Part shown: positions 56,151 through 64,000 of the stretch, piece after piece
How the letters are laid out: the number at the start of each line of letters is the position of its first letter
How positions within the stretch are numbered: the stretch's first letter is position 1
Source of the DNA: an uncultured Pelagibacteraceae bacterium
GTDB taxonomy: Bacteria; Pseudomonadota; Alphaproteobacteria; Pelagibacterales; Pelagibacteraceae
NCBI GenBank assembly: GCA_902624635.1
Contig: CACNYD010000001.1
Location: 116,766 to 180,765, forward strand
DNA: 64,000 nt
Direction of reading: 5' to 3'
Notes under the pieces: model-generated
Databases searched by the model: none
What the model saw: the letters and a program-made list of their open reading frames with translations, nothing else
What the model was told of the DNA's origin: nothing
Translations under genes and position numbers: made by a program

Positions 56151-57821
56151 ATGTTTCTCAAAAATATAAAATTTTTATTGATATTATTTTTATTTTACCA
56201 AAATCCTTTGCATTCTAAAAGTGCTAGTTTTGATGATTTTGACCCTAAAAATTTATCAAAATATTTTTCTGGAATTGTAGCATTTGAAAATAAAAATAAT
56301 TCAAAGGCATTAAATTTTTTTAATACCTCTAAGATTTTATTGAATAAGCATGAGCCTTACTTAAAGAGATATGTTTATTCTTTAGTTTTAGAAAATAAAG
56401 TTAATGAAGCTATAAATGTTATCAAACAAAACAAGAATAAATCTGAATTTTTTGAAAAATACTTATTATTAATTATAGATAGTATAAGAAGAAATGATTT
56501 TTCAAAAGCATTAGATTATATATCTGAGACCAAAAAACATTTTAAGCCCAACCGATTTAACTCAGCAGTTTTAGATAATTTGAGAGACTATGTTTTTGTA
56601 TTTAATGAAAAAAGATTGCCTAATGATTTAAAAAATTACGGAAATTTATCAATTATTTCAACAACCTTTCAACGGTGTTATTTAGGAGACGCTAAAACAA
56701 AAACTTTTTTTTCTAAATTAGTAAATAATGATGATGCAGACTTAACTAGATACACTTTTTTTTATTTAGCGTATCTAATTGAAAATAATCAAATAGCGGA
56801 AGCCAAAAAAATAACTGAGGGCATTAAATTTATTAATACATCGTTACTTTTGGCTCAAGGGAAAAGTTGGATTGAAAATAGTAATGAAAAAAAAATGAAT
56901 ACTGTTTTTTCATGCAAAAACCACAATGATTTAATAAGTGAATTTTTGTTTCTAATATCTAATTTATATTCTGCTCAAGACGATTATATAAAATCTAACT
57001 TTTATTTATATTTATCTAATTATTTAAATCCAAAATTTTATTATAATTTATCATTACTTGCTGAAAATCAATATTCAAATAAAGAATTTGATCGTGTTAA
57101 GAAAATTTTACGAGAATTTGAAAAAGAAGATGACCTTTATTATTGGTATAGACTAAAAAAAGAAGCTCACATAATCTCAAAAGAAATTAACCAAAAAGAG
57201 TCATTAAAATTTATTAAGTCTAATTTTGAAAAAATCGAAAAACCAAATGAAAAAATTTTATTTGATATTGCTAATTTTTATAAGAACGCAAAAGAATATG
57301 AGCAAGCTATAAAATATTACACCAAAGTTTTAGGAATAGTTGATGATGATTTACAAATTAAATCAGATTTGTTTTACAGAAGAGGAGCAAGTAATGAACG
57401 AATGGGAAATTATGAAGAAGCTGATAGGGATATGCTTTTATCTTTAGAAATTAATCCTGATGATGCGTATGTTCTTAATTACTTAGCATACTCTTGGTTA
57501 GAGAGAGATCATAAAATTAAAGAGGCAATGGAAATGTTAGAGAAAGCATATTCTTTGACAGAAAATGATCCTTACATAATAGATTCAATTGGTTGGGCCT
57601 ATTTTTTAACAGATGACTATGTAAAAGCAGAGACATATTTAAAAAGAGCAGTTGAATTAATGCCAGACGATGCAATAGTAAATGATCATTATGGAGATAT
57701 TCTTTGGAAGTTAGGAAGAAAGATACAAGCAAGATATTTTTGGAAAAGTGTATCTAAAATGGAAGATGTGGATGAAGAATTATTACAAAAAATAAATCAA
57801 AAAATTATAAAAGGTCTCTGA
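56151..57821 (+). CDS. TPR-repeat protein, exported
   Basis: A 556-aa protein with an N-terminal signal (FLLILFLFYQNPLHSKS) and TPR-like helical repeats throughout. The clearest repeats are near the C-terminus, for example YYTKVLGIVDDDLQIKSDLFYRR, split by turns, YEEADRDMLLSLEINPDDA and YVKAETYLKRAVELMPDDA. It is the alphaproteobacterial TPR protein that often precedes ispE. Role unknown, probably a periplasmic scaffold. It is one base upstream of ispE. Confidence 0.8.
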   Translation: MFLKNIKFLLILFLFYQNPLHSKSASFDDFDPKNLSKYFSGIVAFENKNNSKALNFFNTSKILLNKHEPYLKRYVYSLVLENKVNEAINVIKQNKNKSEFFEKYLLLIIDSIRRNDFSKALDYISETKKHFKPNRFNSAVLDNLRDYVFVFNEKRLPNDLKNYGNLSIISTTFQRCYLGDAKTKTFFSKLVNNDDADLTRYTFFYLAYLIENNQIAEAKKITEGIKFINTSLLLAQGKSWIENSNEKKMNTVFSCKNHNDLISEFLFLISNLYSAQDDYIKSNFYLYLSNYLNPKFYYNLSLLAENQYSNKEFDRVKKILREFEKEDDLYYWYRLKKEAHIISKEINQKESLKFIKSNFEKIEKPNEKILFDIANFYKNAKEYEQAIKYYTKVLGIVDDDLQIKSDLFYRRGASNERMGNYEEADRDMLLSLEINPDDAYVLNYLAYSWLERDHKIKEAMEMLEKAYSLTENDPYIIDSIGWAYFLTDDYVKAETYLKRAVELMPDDAIVNDHYGDILWKLGRKIQARYFWKSVSKMEDVDEELLQKINQKIIKGL

Positions 57822-57822
57822 G

Positions 57823-58668
57823 ATGAGCTATTCCAGGATAAAGTCATATGCTAAAATTAACTTAGCTCTTAATATCACTGGAAAAACTTCGAAGTTACAT
57901 AAAATTGAAAGTGTCGTTGGTTTTGTTACGTTACATGATGTTATTTTAATTAAAAAAATTCAATCTAAAAAACATATAATTTCATTTAAAGGGAAATTTT
58001 CAAAAAACATTAACCAAAAAAACACAATTTCAAAATTGTTTAAATTTTTAGAGAAAGAAAAGTTACTTACAAGTTCTAAGTTCGAGATAAAAGTTAAAAA
58101 ATATATTCCATCAAAATCTGGATTGGGAGGCGGATCCATGAATGCCGCAAATATATTAAAATATTTGATTAAAGAAAACTTTATAAATCCCAGTAAAAGA
58201 CAATTAATTTCAATTTGTAAATCAATAGGTTCAGATGTAGCTCTCGGTCTTAATTCTACTTTTACAATTCTCAAATCCAACAATCAGATTAAAGAGTTTA
58301 AAAATTGCAAAAAATTTTACGTACTCATTGTTAAACCTATTTTTGGATGTTCAACAAAAGAGATATATTCAGGTGTTAAAAAATTCACAAAATCAAGATT
58401 TAATAAACCTTCTAAGAAAATGTTTAGTTTTGATAATTTGAGAAAACTCAATAATTCTCTTGAGGCAATTTCACTATCTAAGTTTCCAAAATTAAAAAAT
58501 ATCAAACATTTTCTTGAAAAATCTTCAAATAAGAGTTTTGTAAGAATGACAGGATCAGGTTCAGCAATTGTCGCATATTTTAAATCTAAAAAATCATGCG
58601 ATGATGTTAAAAAAAAATTCAGTAGAAAATATAAAAATTGCTGGTGTAAAGTTGCAAAAACTATATAA
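57823..58668 (+). CDS. ispE: 4-diphosphocytidyl-2-C-methyl-D-erythritol kinase
   Basis: A GHMP kinase of the non-mevalonate pathway. It begins SYARIKSYAKINLALNITGK, shows the glycine-rich ATP loop PSKSGLGGGSMNAANIL and the C-terminal VRMTGSGSAIVAYF. 281 aa, normal. It complements the ispH in the carotenoid cluster. It starts one base after the TPR gene stop. Confidence 0.94.
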   Translation: MSYSRIKSYAKINLALNITGKTSKLHKIESVVGFVTLHDVILIKKIQSKKHIISFKGKFSKNINQKNTISKLFKFLEKEKLLTSSKFEIKVKKYIPSKSGLGGGSMNAANILKYLIKENFINPSKRQLISICKSIGSDVALGLNSTFTILKSNNQIKEFKNCKKFYVLIVKPIFGCSTKEIYSGVKKFTKSRFNKPSKKMFSFDNLRKLNNSLEAISLSKFPKLKNIKHFLEKSSNKSFVRMTGSGSAIVAYFKSKKSCDDVKKKFSRKYKNCWCKVAKTI

Positions 58669-58699
58669 ATTCTTTTTTTTGTGTTATACGAAATTAGAT

Positions 58700-58773
58700 T
58701 GGGGCGTAGCCAAGCGGTAAGGCACGGGTTTTTGGTACCTGCATCCTAGGTTCGAATCCTAGCGCCCCAGCCA
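58700..58773 (+). tRNA. tRNA-Gln (anticodon TTG)
   Basis: A complete cloverleaf. Acceptor TGGGGCG pairs with CGCCCCA, the D arm is GCC/GGC, the anticodon stem is CGGGT/ACCTG with loop TTTTGGT (anticodon TTG at 58732-58734), and the T arm is CTAGG-TTCGAAT-CCTAG. The discriminator is G and the 3' CCA (58771-58773) is encoded. It begins 31 bases after ispE, and the CCA-adding enzyme gene begins 3 bases after it. Confidence 0.97.
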
Positions 58774-58776
58774 AAT

Positions 58777-60048
58777 ATGAAAAACTTTTTTAAAATTTTC
58801 TCGAGCTCAAAAAACCTTTACTCATTTAAGAATAATATCAAGAAACTTTCAATAACAACGCCTGTGAAAAAAATTTTTGAGGCTATTAATTCTCACACAT
58901 CTGAAAGTGAAATTAGGTATGTTGGAGGTTGTTTGAGAAAAATATTAAATAATGAGAAAGTTGATGACATAGATTTAGCAACAAATTTAAATCCGATAGA
59001 AGTCTCTGAAATCTTAAAAAAAAATAAAATAAATTTTTATGAGTCAGGAATTGAGCATGGAACAATTACAGCAATACTAGATGATCATAAGTTTGAGATA
59101 ACATCTCTAAGAGAAGATATTTTTACAGATGGCAGACACGCAAAGGTAAAATTCTCAAAAGATTGGAAAAAAGATGCTGCGAGAAGGGATTTCACTATTA
59201 ACTCAATTTATGCTGATTTAGATGGAAATTTATTCGATCCTCATAATGGAAAAAAAGATATTGAAATGGGGCAGGTTAGCTTTATTGGAAACCCTGAAAA
59301 AAGAATTAAAGAAGATTATTTAAGGATATTAAGATACTTAAGATTTTTTTTAAATTATTCAAAACAACCTCACAAAGAAGAAATAATTAAAACAATAAAA
59401 ATCAATATAAGTGGTATCTCTATAATATCTAAAGAGAGATTATTAGATGAGTTAAAAAAATTATTAAAATCGAATAAATTAGAAAAATTATCAAAAGATA
59501 AATTCAGCATCGAATTAATATTACTGATTTTTCCAGAGCTAAAGAATATCAAAAGTGTTATTAATTCAATCAAAGTTAAGAAAGAATTTTTTGTTGGCCT
59601 GAATTTTATATTTATTTTATTTTTAATGATAATAGATGGAACAGATAATTTAGAATATTTCTTGTACAAATATAATATTTCAAAAAAAGATCAAAAAAGA
59701 GCTTATGCTATTAATAATTTTTATAATGAAAAGGAAGGGATAAAAACTTTAAATGAAGCCAACTTAAATAAAGTTTTATATTATGACGGCAAGCAAGCAG
59801 TGTTAGATATTTTAAATTTTAAGATTATAAAATCAAAGAAATTAGACAAGAAAATGTTAAGTTTACTAGAACTTTATAAAAATAAGGCAACACCAAGTTT
59901 ACCGGTTGGAGCTGATTTATTAATGACAAGATATAAAATACCAGAGGGAAGGCAATTAGGAAGTATGCTTAAATTAATTGAGGAGGAGTGGGTAAGGAAT
60001 AATTTTGAAATTTCTGAAAAACAAATCGATAATATTGTTAAAGGTTAA
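58777..60048 (+). CDS. cca: CCA tRNA nucleotidyltransferase
   Basis: Adds or repairs the 3' CCA of tRNAs. The class II nucleotidyltransferase core is [10 protein letters not shown] with [12 protein letters not shown] (catalytic Asp pair), followed by FEITSLRED and [16 protein letters not shown], and the [15 protein letters not shown] arm. 423 aa, normal. The ATG lies 3 bases after the encoded CCA of tRNA-Gln, so a joint transcript needs processing. Poly(A) polymerase of the same superfamily is a less likely alternative. Confidence 0.92.
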   Translation: MKNFFKIFSSSKNLYSFKNNIKKLSITTPVKKIFEAINSHTSESEIRYVGGCLRKILNNEKVDDIDLATNLNPIEVSEILKKNKINFYESGIEHGTITAILDDHKFEITSLREDIFTDGRHAKVKFSKDWKKDAARRDFTINSIYADLDGNLFDPHNGKKDIEMGQVSFIGNPEKRIKEDYLRILRYLRFFLNYSKQPHKEEIIKTIKINISGISIISKERLLDELKKLLKSNKLEKLSKDKFSIELILLIFPELKNIKSVINSIKVKKEFFVGLNFIFILFLMIIDGTDNLEYFLYKYNISKKDQKRAYAINNFYNEKEGIKTLNEANLNKVLYYDGKQAVLDILNFKIIKSKKLDKKMLSLLELYKNKATPSLPVGADLLMTRYKIPEGRQLGSMLKLIEEEWVRNNFEISEKQIDNIVKG

Positions 60049-60521
60049 AGATATTTAACGTCTTTAATTTCAAAGTTTTTTAATCCAGCAGGAGTATGTA
60101 TCTCTACAAGATCATTTTTATTTTTTCCAATAAGACCTTTACCTATTGGTGATTGAAAATATAATAATTTTTTTTTTAAGTCTGCTTCATCTTTTCCAAC
60201 TATTTTGTAATCTATCTTTTCACCAGTATCTAAATTCTCTAAAAATACAGTGGCACCAAATATTACTTTGCCATCATTGTTTATTTTAGTAACATCAATA
60301 ACGTTTGCTCTTGCTATAATATCATTTATTTCAGTTATTCTGCCTTCGTTGTGAGACTGTTCCTCTTTCGCTGCATGATATTCAGCATTTTCTTTCAAAT
60401 CACCGTGGGATCTTGCTTCAGCAATCGCAGCTACTATTTCGGGTCTTTTTTTTTCTTTTAAAAAAATTAATTCCTCTTTTAATTTATTTAATCCATTTAG
60501 AGTAATTGGTTCTTTATCCAT
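60045..60521 (-). CDS. greA: Transcription elongation factor GreA
   Basis: Rescues backtracked RNA polymerase by stimulating transcript cleavage. I chose ATG 60521 ([18 protein letters not shown]), which gives 158 aa, the usual size; ATG 60539 would add six residues. The coiled-coil tip has [20 protein letters not shown] (D/E pair), and the C-terminal globular domain ends FEIKDVKYL. It shares TTAA with the convergent cca stop and lies one base from hemF. Confidence 0.96.
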   Translation of the reverse strand: MDKEPITLNGLNKLKEELIFLKEKKRPEIVAAIAEARSHGDLKENAEYHAAKEEQSHNEGRITEINDIIARANVIDVTKINNDGKVIFGATVFLENLDTGEKIDYKIVGKDEADLKKKLLYFQSPIGKGLIGKNKNDLVEIHTPAGLKNFEIKDVKYL

Positions 60522-60522
60522 T

Positions 60523-61350
60523 TTATTTCCATTTTGCATGAGGAGGTAATGACATTAATATTCCCTGAACATTACCACCTGTTTGTAATCCAAATTTTGT
60601 GCCTCTGTCATACAGTAAGTTAAATTCTGCATATCTTCCTCTTTTAATATATTGATTTTCTTTATCTTTAGAAGTCCATTTTTTTTTAATTTTTTTATTT
60701 ATAATTTTTTGAAAAATAGACTCAAAGGTAACACCAACATCTCTGACAAATTTAAAATTTTTTTCAAAATTATTTTTTTTATAATCAAAAAAAATACCAC
60801 CTATTCCACGGGGCTCTTTTCTATGAGGTAGATAAAAATATTCATCACACCATTTTTTATATTTTTTATAATAATTTTTGTCATGTCGATTGCACATATC
60901 CCTAAGAGTTTTATGAAATTCCTCTTTTTCTTTGTTATCTTTTTTTGATGGTGTAACATCAATACCTCCACCGAACCAATCAAAAGTCGTGCAGATATAT
61001 CTAGTGTTAAAATGCATCGCTGGAATCAATGGGTTTTTCATATGCATTACTACAGATATCCCGGATGCCCAGAACCTAGGGTCTTTTTGAGCACCTGGTA
61101 TATTTTGTTGAAATTTTTTTGGAAATTTTCCGTAAACTTTCGAAAAATTAACACCTACTTTATCAAAAATTTTTCCATCTTTTAAAATTCTATATTCACC
61201 ACCACCCTCATCTTTTTTTAAATTTCTCTTCCATGTAGTCGTCTTAAAACTGATCTTATTTTTTTCAAAATCACTGATAGTTTTACAGAACATCTCCTGC
61301 AAAGATTTAAACCAATTGCTTGTTAATTTTTTTTTTATTTCTAGGTCCAT
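60523..61350 (-). CDS. hemF: Oxygen-dependent coproporphyrinogen III oxidase
   Basis: Decarboxylates coproporphyrinogen III to protoporphyrinogen IX with O2 in heme synthesis. It has [37 protein letters not shown] (with metal His), [10 protein letters not shown] and the C-terminal [18 protein letters not shown] and SLPPHAKW. 275 aa, slightly short of the usual 300. It is contiguous with trmL. It supplies heme for the bc1 and aa3 complexes. Confidence 0.96.
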   Translation of the reverse strand: MDLEIKKKLTSNWFKSLQEMFCKTISDFEKNKISFKTTTWKRNLKKDEGGGEYRILKDGKIFDKVGVNFSKVYGKFPKKFQQNIPGAQKDPRFWASGISVVMHMKNPLIPAMHFNTRYICTTFDWFGGGIDVTPSKKDNKEKEEFHKTLRDMCNRHDKNYYKKYKKWCDEYFYLPHRKEPRGIGGIFFDYKKNNFEKNFKFVRDVGVTFESIFQKIINKKIKKKWTSKDKENQYIKRGRYAEFNLLYDRGTKFGLQTGGNVQGILMSLPPHAKWK

Positions 61351-61824
61351 TTAAATTAATTTATTTTGTTTTAGGCACTCAGCCAATATTATAGCAACAG
61401 AAGAAGAAATATTTAGAGAACGCTTATTATCTCTCATTGGAATTTTTAATCTATTATTTATCATTTTATGTATATATTCAGGCACTCCTGCGCTTTCTCT
61501 TCCAAATAATATTGTATCATTTTTTTTAAACTTAAATTCTGTATACGAAGTAGTAGCCTTTGTCGTCATAAGTATAATTCTTTGACTCTGTTTTTCATCA
61601 AAAAATTGATCTGAACTTTTATAGAACTTAATCTCTTTTTCATCCATATAGTCCATAACAACCCTTTTAAATCTCTTATCATTTAATAAAAATCCACAAG
61701 GCTCTATTATTTCCAATTTCGCTCCTAAACAGGCACATGTTCTTATGATAGCAGCAGTATTTTGAGGAATATCAGGTTCAAATAGCGCAATTTTTGGCCC
61801 TTGATTATCAAGATTATGTGTCAT
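61351..61824 (-). CDS. trmL: tRNA (cytidine/uridine-34 2'-O)-methyltransferase TrmL
   Basis: A SPOUT methyltransferase acting on the wobble base of tRNA-Leu in other bacteria. It has LFEPDIPQNTAAIIRTCACLG, the FGRESAGVP SAM loop, and the knot end IPMRDNKRSLNISSSVAIIL. 157 aa, normal. The target tRNA is assumed from the family. It abuts hemF and is divergent from petA over about 90 bases. Confidence 0.92.
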   Translation of the reverse strand: MTHNLDNQGPKIALFEPDIPQNTAAIIRTCACLGAKLEIIEPCGFLLNDKRFKRVVMDYMDEKEIKFYKSSDQFFDEKQSQRIILMTTKATTSYTEFKFKKNDTILFGRESAGVPEYIHKMINNRLKIPMRDNKRSLNISSSVAIILAECLKQNKLI

Positions 61825-61915
61825 TCTATCAGTAGAAAAATAATACTTTTTTATTATATGTAATCATATATTAACAACCTAAATCAACATATAGAATTAT
61901 AAGAACCTATATACA

Positions 61916-62422
61916 GTGGAAAAAAAAACTAAGAGAAGAGACTTTTTATTTACAGCTACTTATGCAGTTGGAGCAGTAGGCGTGGGTGCCGTAGTTTGGC
62001 CTATGATTGATCAGATGAACCCAGACGCTTCAGTAAAAGCATTGGCAAGTACTGAAGTTGATGTAAGTGCAGTTGATCCAGGAAAAACTATTACTGTATT
62101 GTGGCGGGGAAAACCAGTTTTTATAAGAAGAAGAACTCAAGAAGAAATTGCTGAGGCTAAATCTGTGAAATTAGAAGAATTAAAACATCCAGAAAAAGAT
62201 GAGGATCGTGCAAAAAATCCAGAGTGGCTTGTTATGCTTGGGGTATGCACACATTTAGGCTGTGTACCTTTAGATCAAAAAGGAGATTACAACGGCTGGT
62301 TCTGTCCTTGTCACGGTTCACATTACGATATCTCAGGAAGAATTAGAAAAGGCCCAGCCCCAACAAATATGGAAATACCAGAATATAAATTTGTTGATGC
62401 TAACACAATTAAGATTGGATAA
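61916..62422 (+). CDS. petA: Ubiquinol-cytochrome c reductase iron-sulfur (Rieske) subunit
   Basis: Carries the 2Fe-2S cluster of the bc1 complex. It begins with GTG at 61916; no ATG is available upstream in a sensible place. A twin-arginine signal/anchor [19 protein letters not shown] is followed by the cluster ligands CTHLGC (111-116) and CPCHGS (130-135). 168 aa, normal. It is first in petA-petB-petC. Confidence 0.97.
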   Translation: MEKKTKRRDFLFTATYAVGAVGVGAVVWPMIDQMNPDASVKALASTEVDVSAVDPGKTITVLWRGKPVFIRRRTQEEIAEAKSVKLEELKHPEKDEDRAKNPEWLVMLGVCTHLGCVPLDQKGDYNGWFCPCHGSHYDISGRIRKGPAPTNMEIPEYKFVDANTIKIG

Positions 62423-62427
62423 TTTTT

Positions 62428-63693
62428 ATGAGTGAACACGAATACATACCAAAATCTAAAGTTGGAAAATGGTTTAATGACAGACTTCCACTTTTAACTT
62501 TAGCAAACCACCTAACAGATTATCCTACACCCAAAAATTTAAATTACTGGTGGACTTTCGGTGGAATTCTTACTTTTTGTTTAATTACCCAAATTGTAAC
62601 CGGACTAGTTTTAGCAATGCATTATATTGCACATGCTGATATGGCGTTTCAAAGTGTTGAACACATAATGAGAGATGTAAATTATGGATGGTTAATAAGA
62701 TACATACACGCAAATGGTGCTTCAATGTTTTTCTTAGCAGTATACATTCATATATTTAGATCTTTGTTTTACGGATCCTATAAATCACCAAGAGAAATTA
62801 TATGGATTATTGGAATAATCATTTATCTTCTTATGATGGCAGCAGCTTTCCTTGGCTATGTTTTGCCATGGGGACAAATGAGCTTTTGGGGAGCTACAGT
62901 TATTACAAATTTATTTAGTGCAATTCCTTTAGTAGGCGAAGGAATAGTAACATGGTTATGGGGAGGTTATTCAGTAGACAATCCAACTCTTACAAGATTT
63001 TTCACTTTACACTACCTAATTCCTTTTTTAATTTTAGGTTTAGTTGTTTTACATATCTGGGCTCTTCATGTGCCTGGAAACAACAATCCAATTGGTATTG
63101 ATATAAAAAAACCTTCAAAAGATACAGTTCCATTTCATCCTTACATAGTTATCAAGGATGGTTTTGCGTTATTAATGTTTATGATCGTTTTTGCTTTTTT
63201 TGTTTTTTATACACCAAATATTTTAGGTCATGCTGATAATTATATTGAAGCAAATCCTCTTGTTACACCAGCGCATATTGTTCCAGAGTGGTATCTATTA
63301 CCCTTTTATGCGATTTTGAGATCAGTTCCTGACAAACTTTTAGGTGTTATAGCGATGTTGTCTGCTATTCTAATATTAGCTGCATTACCTTGGTTAGACA
63401 CATCAAAAATTAGATCAGCAGTTTTTAGACCTTTGTATAAACAATTTTATTGGATCTTAGTGGCTGATGTTTTGATTTTAGGATACGTTGGAGCTATGCC
63501 AGCAGAGGGCCTTTACTTATTAATTGCAAGGATTGCTACAGCATATTACTTCCTTCATTTTTTAGTTGTGCTACCAATTTTAGGATTTAAGGAAAGGACT
63601 ACACCTGTACCTTTAAGTATAACCGAACCTATTTTGGGTGGATCACCAAATCTTGCGGCGGTAAAAAAAAAGGATGATTTTAAAAATCAGTGA
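62428..63693 (+). CDS. petB: Cytochrome b of the bc1 complex
   Basis: The membrane core with hemes bL and bH and the quinol sites. It begins [23 protein letters not shown]; helices carry the paired His ([34 protein letters not shown]) and the Qo motif [14 protein letters not shown]. 421 aa, normal. It starts 5 bases after petA and overlaps petC by 4 bases (GTGA). Confidence 0.99.
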   Translation: MSEHEYIPKSKVGKWFNDRLPLLTLANHLTDYPTPKNLNYWWTFGGILTFCLITQIVTGLVLAMHYIAHADMAFQSVEHIMRDVNYGWLIRYIHANGASMFFLAVYIHIFRSLFYGSYKSPREIIWIIGIIIYLLMMAAAFLGYVLPWGQMSFWGATVITNLFSAIPLVGEGIVTWLWGGYSVDNPTLTRFFTLHYLIPFLILGLVVLHIWALHVPGNNNPIGIDIKKPSKDTVPFHPYIVIKDGFALLMFMIVFAFFVFYTPNILGHADNYIEANPLVTPAHIVPEWYLLPFYAILRSVPDKLLGVIAMLSAILILAALPWLDTSKIRSAVFRPLYKQFYWILVADVLILGYVGAMPAEGLYLLIARIATAYYFLHFLVVLPILGFKERTTPVPLSITEPILGGSPNLAAVKKKDDFKNQ

Positions 63694-64000
63694 AAAATTT
63701 TTTTAGAATATCGTTTTTAATTGCACTTTTTTTTGGATTTCAATTTAACTCTAATGCAGCCGAAAAGGTTGAATATTTAAAAACAGATTGGAGTTTTAAG
63801 GGACCTTTTGGAAAGTTTGATAGAGCTGCACTTCAAAGAGGTTATCAGGTTTATCAAGAAGTATGTTCTTCATGCCATTCAATGAAATACTTAAGTTATA
63901 GAAACTTGGTAGAAGAGGGTGGACCTGAATTTTCAGTTGACCAAGCAAAAGCTATTGCAGCATCTTTCGAGGTAAAAGATGGACCAAATGCGGATGGTGA
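63690..64000 (+). CDS. petC: Cytochrome c1, 3' end cut by the window
   Basis: The N-terminal 103 residues of the heme c subunit of bc1. The start is GTG at 63690, overlapping the petB TGA. A signal peptide ([20 protein letters not shown]) is followed by the usual [21 protein letters not shown] and the heme site CSSCH (residues 59-63), then SYRNL. The rest lies past the window end. Confidence 0.96.
   Translation, partial: MKNFFRISFLIALFFGFQFNSNAAEKVEYLKTDWSFKGPFGKFDRAALQRGYQVYQEVCSSCHSMKYLSYRNLVEEGGPEFSVDQAKAIAASFEVKDGPNADG

Noticed and set aside
58669..58699. Terminator after ispE (T-run at 58672-58680)
   Set aside because: A T-run is present but no stem precedes it.
61825..61915. Promoter for the petABC operon
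   Set aside because: Several TATA-like hexamers but no -35 at a good distance; the site is left unassigned.

Overview
The window reads as a piece of a streamlined alphaproteobacterial chromosome, most likely the SAR11 clade (Candidatus Pelagibacter or a close relative). The reasons are a very AT-rich sequence (about 30% G+C by eye), Lys/Asn/Ile/Phe-rich proteins, coding density close to 100%, and many genes that overlap by 1-14 bases. Alphaproteobacterial markers are also present: CcrM methyltransferase with its C-terminal domain, F0 ATPase genes separate from F1, a DUF2093 protein, a DUF3035/BamF-like lipoprotein, a fused-type cox operon with ctaB/ctaG, and a carotenoid plus Blh (retinal) cluster. 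There are no insertion sequences, phage genes, CRISPR arrays or rRNA. One tRNA is present (tRNA-Gln, TTG). The only gene-poor stretch near 300 bases is 10706-10995, and it probably carries a 38-codon gene.

Layout. 1-8.9 kb: end of a DapA-family lyase, cyclopropane-fatty-acid synthase, a very lysine-rich coiled-coil protein, TldD/TldE protease subunits with an FAD oxidoreductase, and membrane or secreted proteins of unknown role. 8.9-13.8 kb: BipA, a one-domain voltage-gated cation channel, and groESL behind a likely sigma-32 promoter. 13.9-20.3 kb: HAD hydrolase, ribF, ileS, lspA, BamF-like lipoprotein and pgi in one tight plus-strand run. 20.3-27.9 kb: rsmD, purD, a lipid A module (lpxL-like, lpxK, waaA, msbA) and ubiA. 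28-31 kb: DUF2721, quinone oxidoreductase, pirin, haloacid dehalogenase. 30.9-39.1 kb: rsmE, then cytochrome c oxidase (coxB, coxA, ctaB, a 41-aa coxF-like gene, ctaG, coxC, surf1), thrC and a peroxiredoxin.

39.0-51.5 kb is one minus-strand run of 14 genes: dciA, a DsbA-like protein, smc, atpI/atpB/atpE/atpF'/atpF, crtI, crtB, crtY, blh, ispH, thrB, rnhA. It links replication and segregation, the proton-driven F0 motor, and beta-carotene and retinal synthesis. The retinal presumably feeds a proteorhodopsin encoded elsewhere; crtE and the opsin are not in the window. 51.5-64 kb: mutY, an FAD monooxygenase, ccrM, rnhB, a uracil-DNA-glycosylase-like protein, a TPR lipoprotein-type protein, ispE, tRNA-Gln, the CCA-adding enzyme, greA, hemF, trmL, and the start of the bc1 operon (petA, petB, petC cut by the window end).

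The most notable observations are these. The SMC protein (798 aa) shows no hinge domain. The ccrM promoter holds two of the enzyme's own GANTC sites, one in the -35/-10 spacer and one overlapping the -10. The voltage-gated channel has Ser in place of the filter Glu. The UDG-family protein lacks the usual motif residues. mutY and dciA start codons abut as CATATG with no intergenic base. Strong Shine-Dalgarno sites were seen only before groES, groEL and atpE. Start sites were moved to ATG for coxB, DUF2721, atpF, dciA, mutY, ccrM and greA; surf1 (TTG), petA (GTG) and petC (GTG) appear to use alternative starts.
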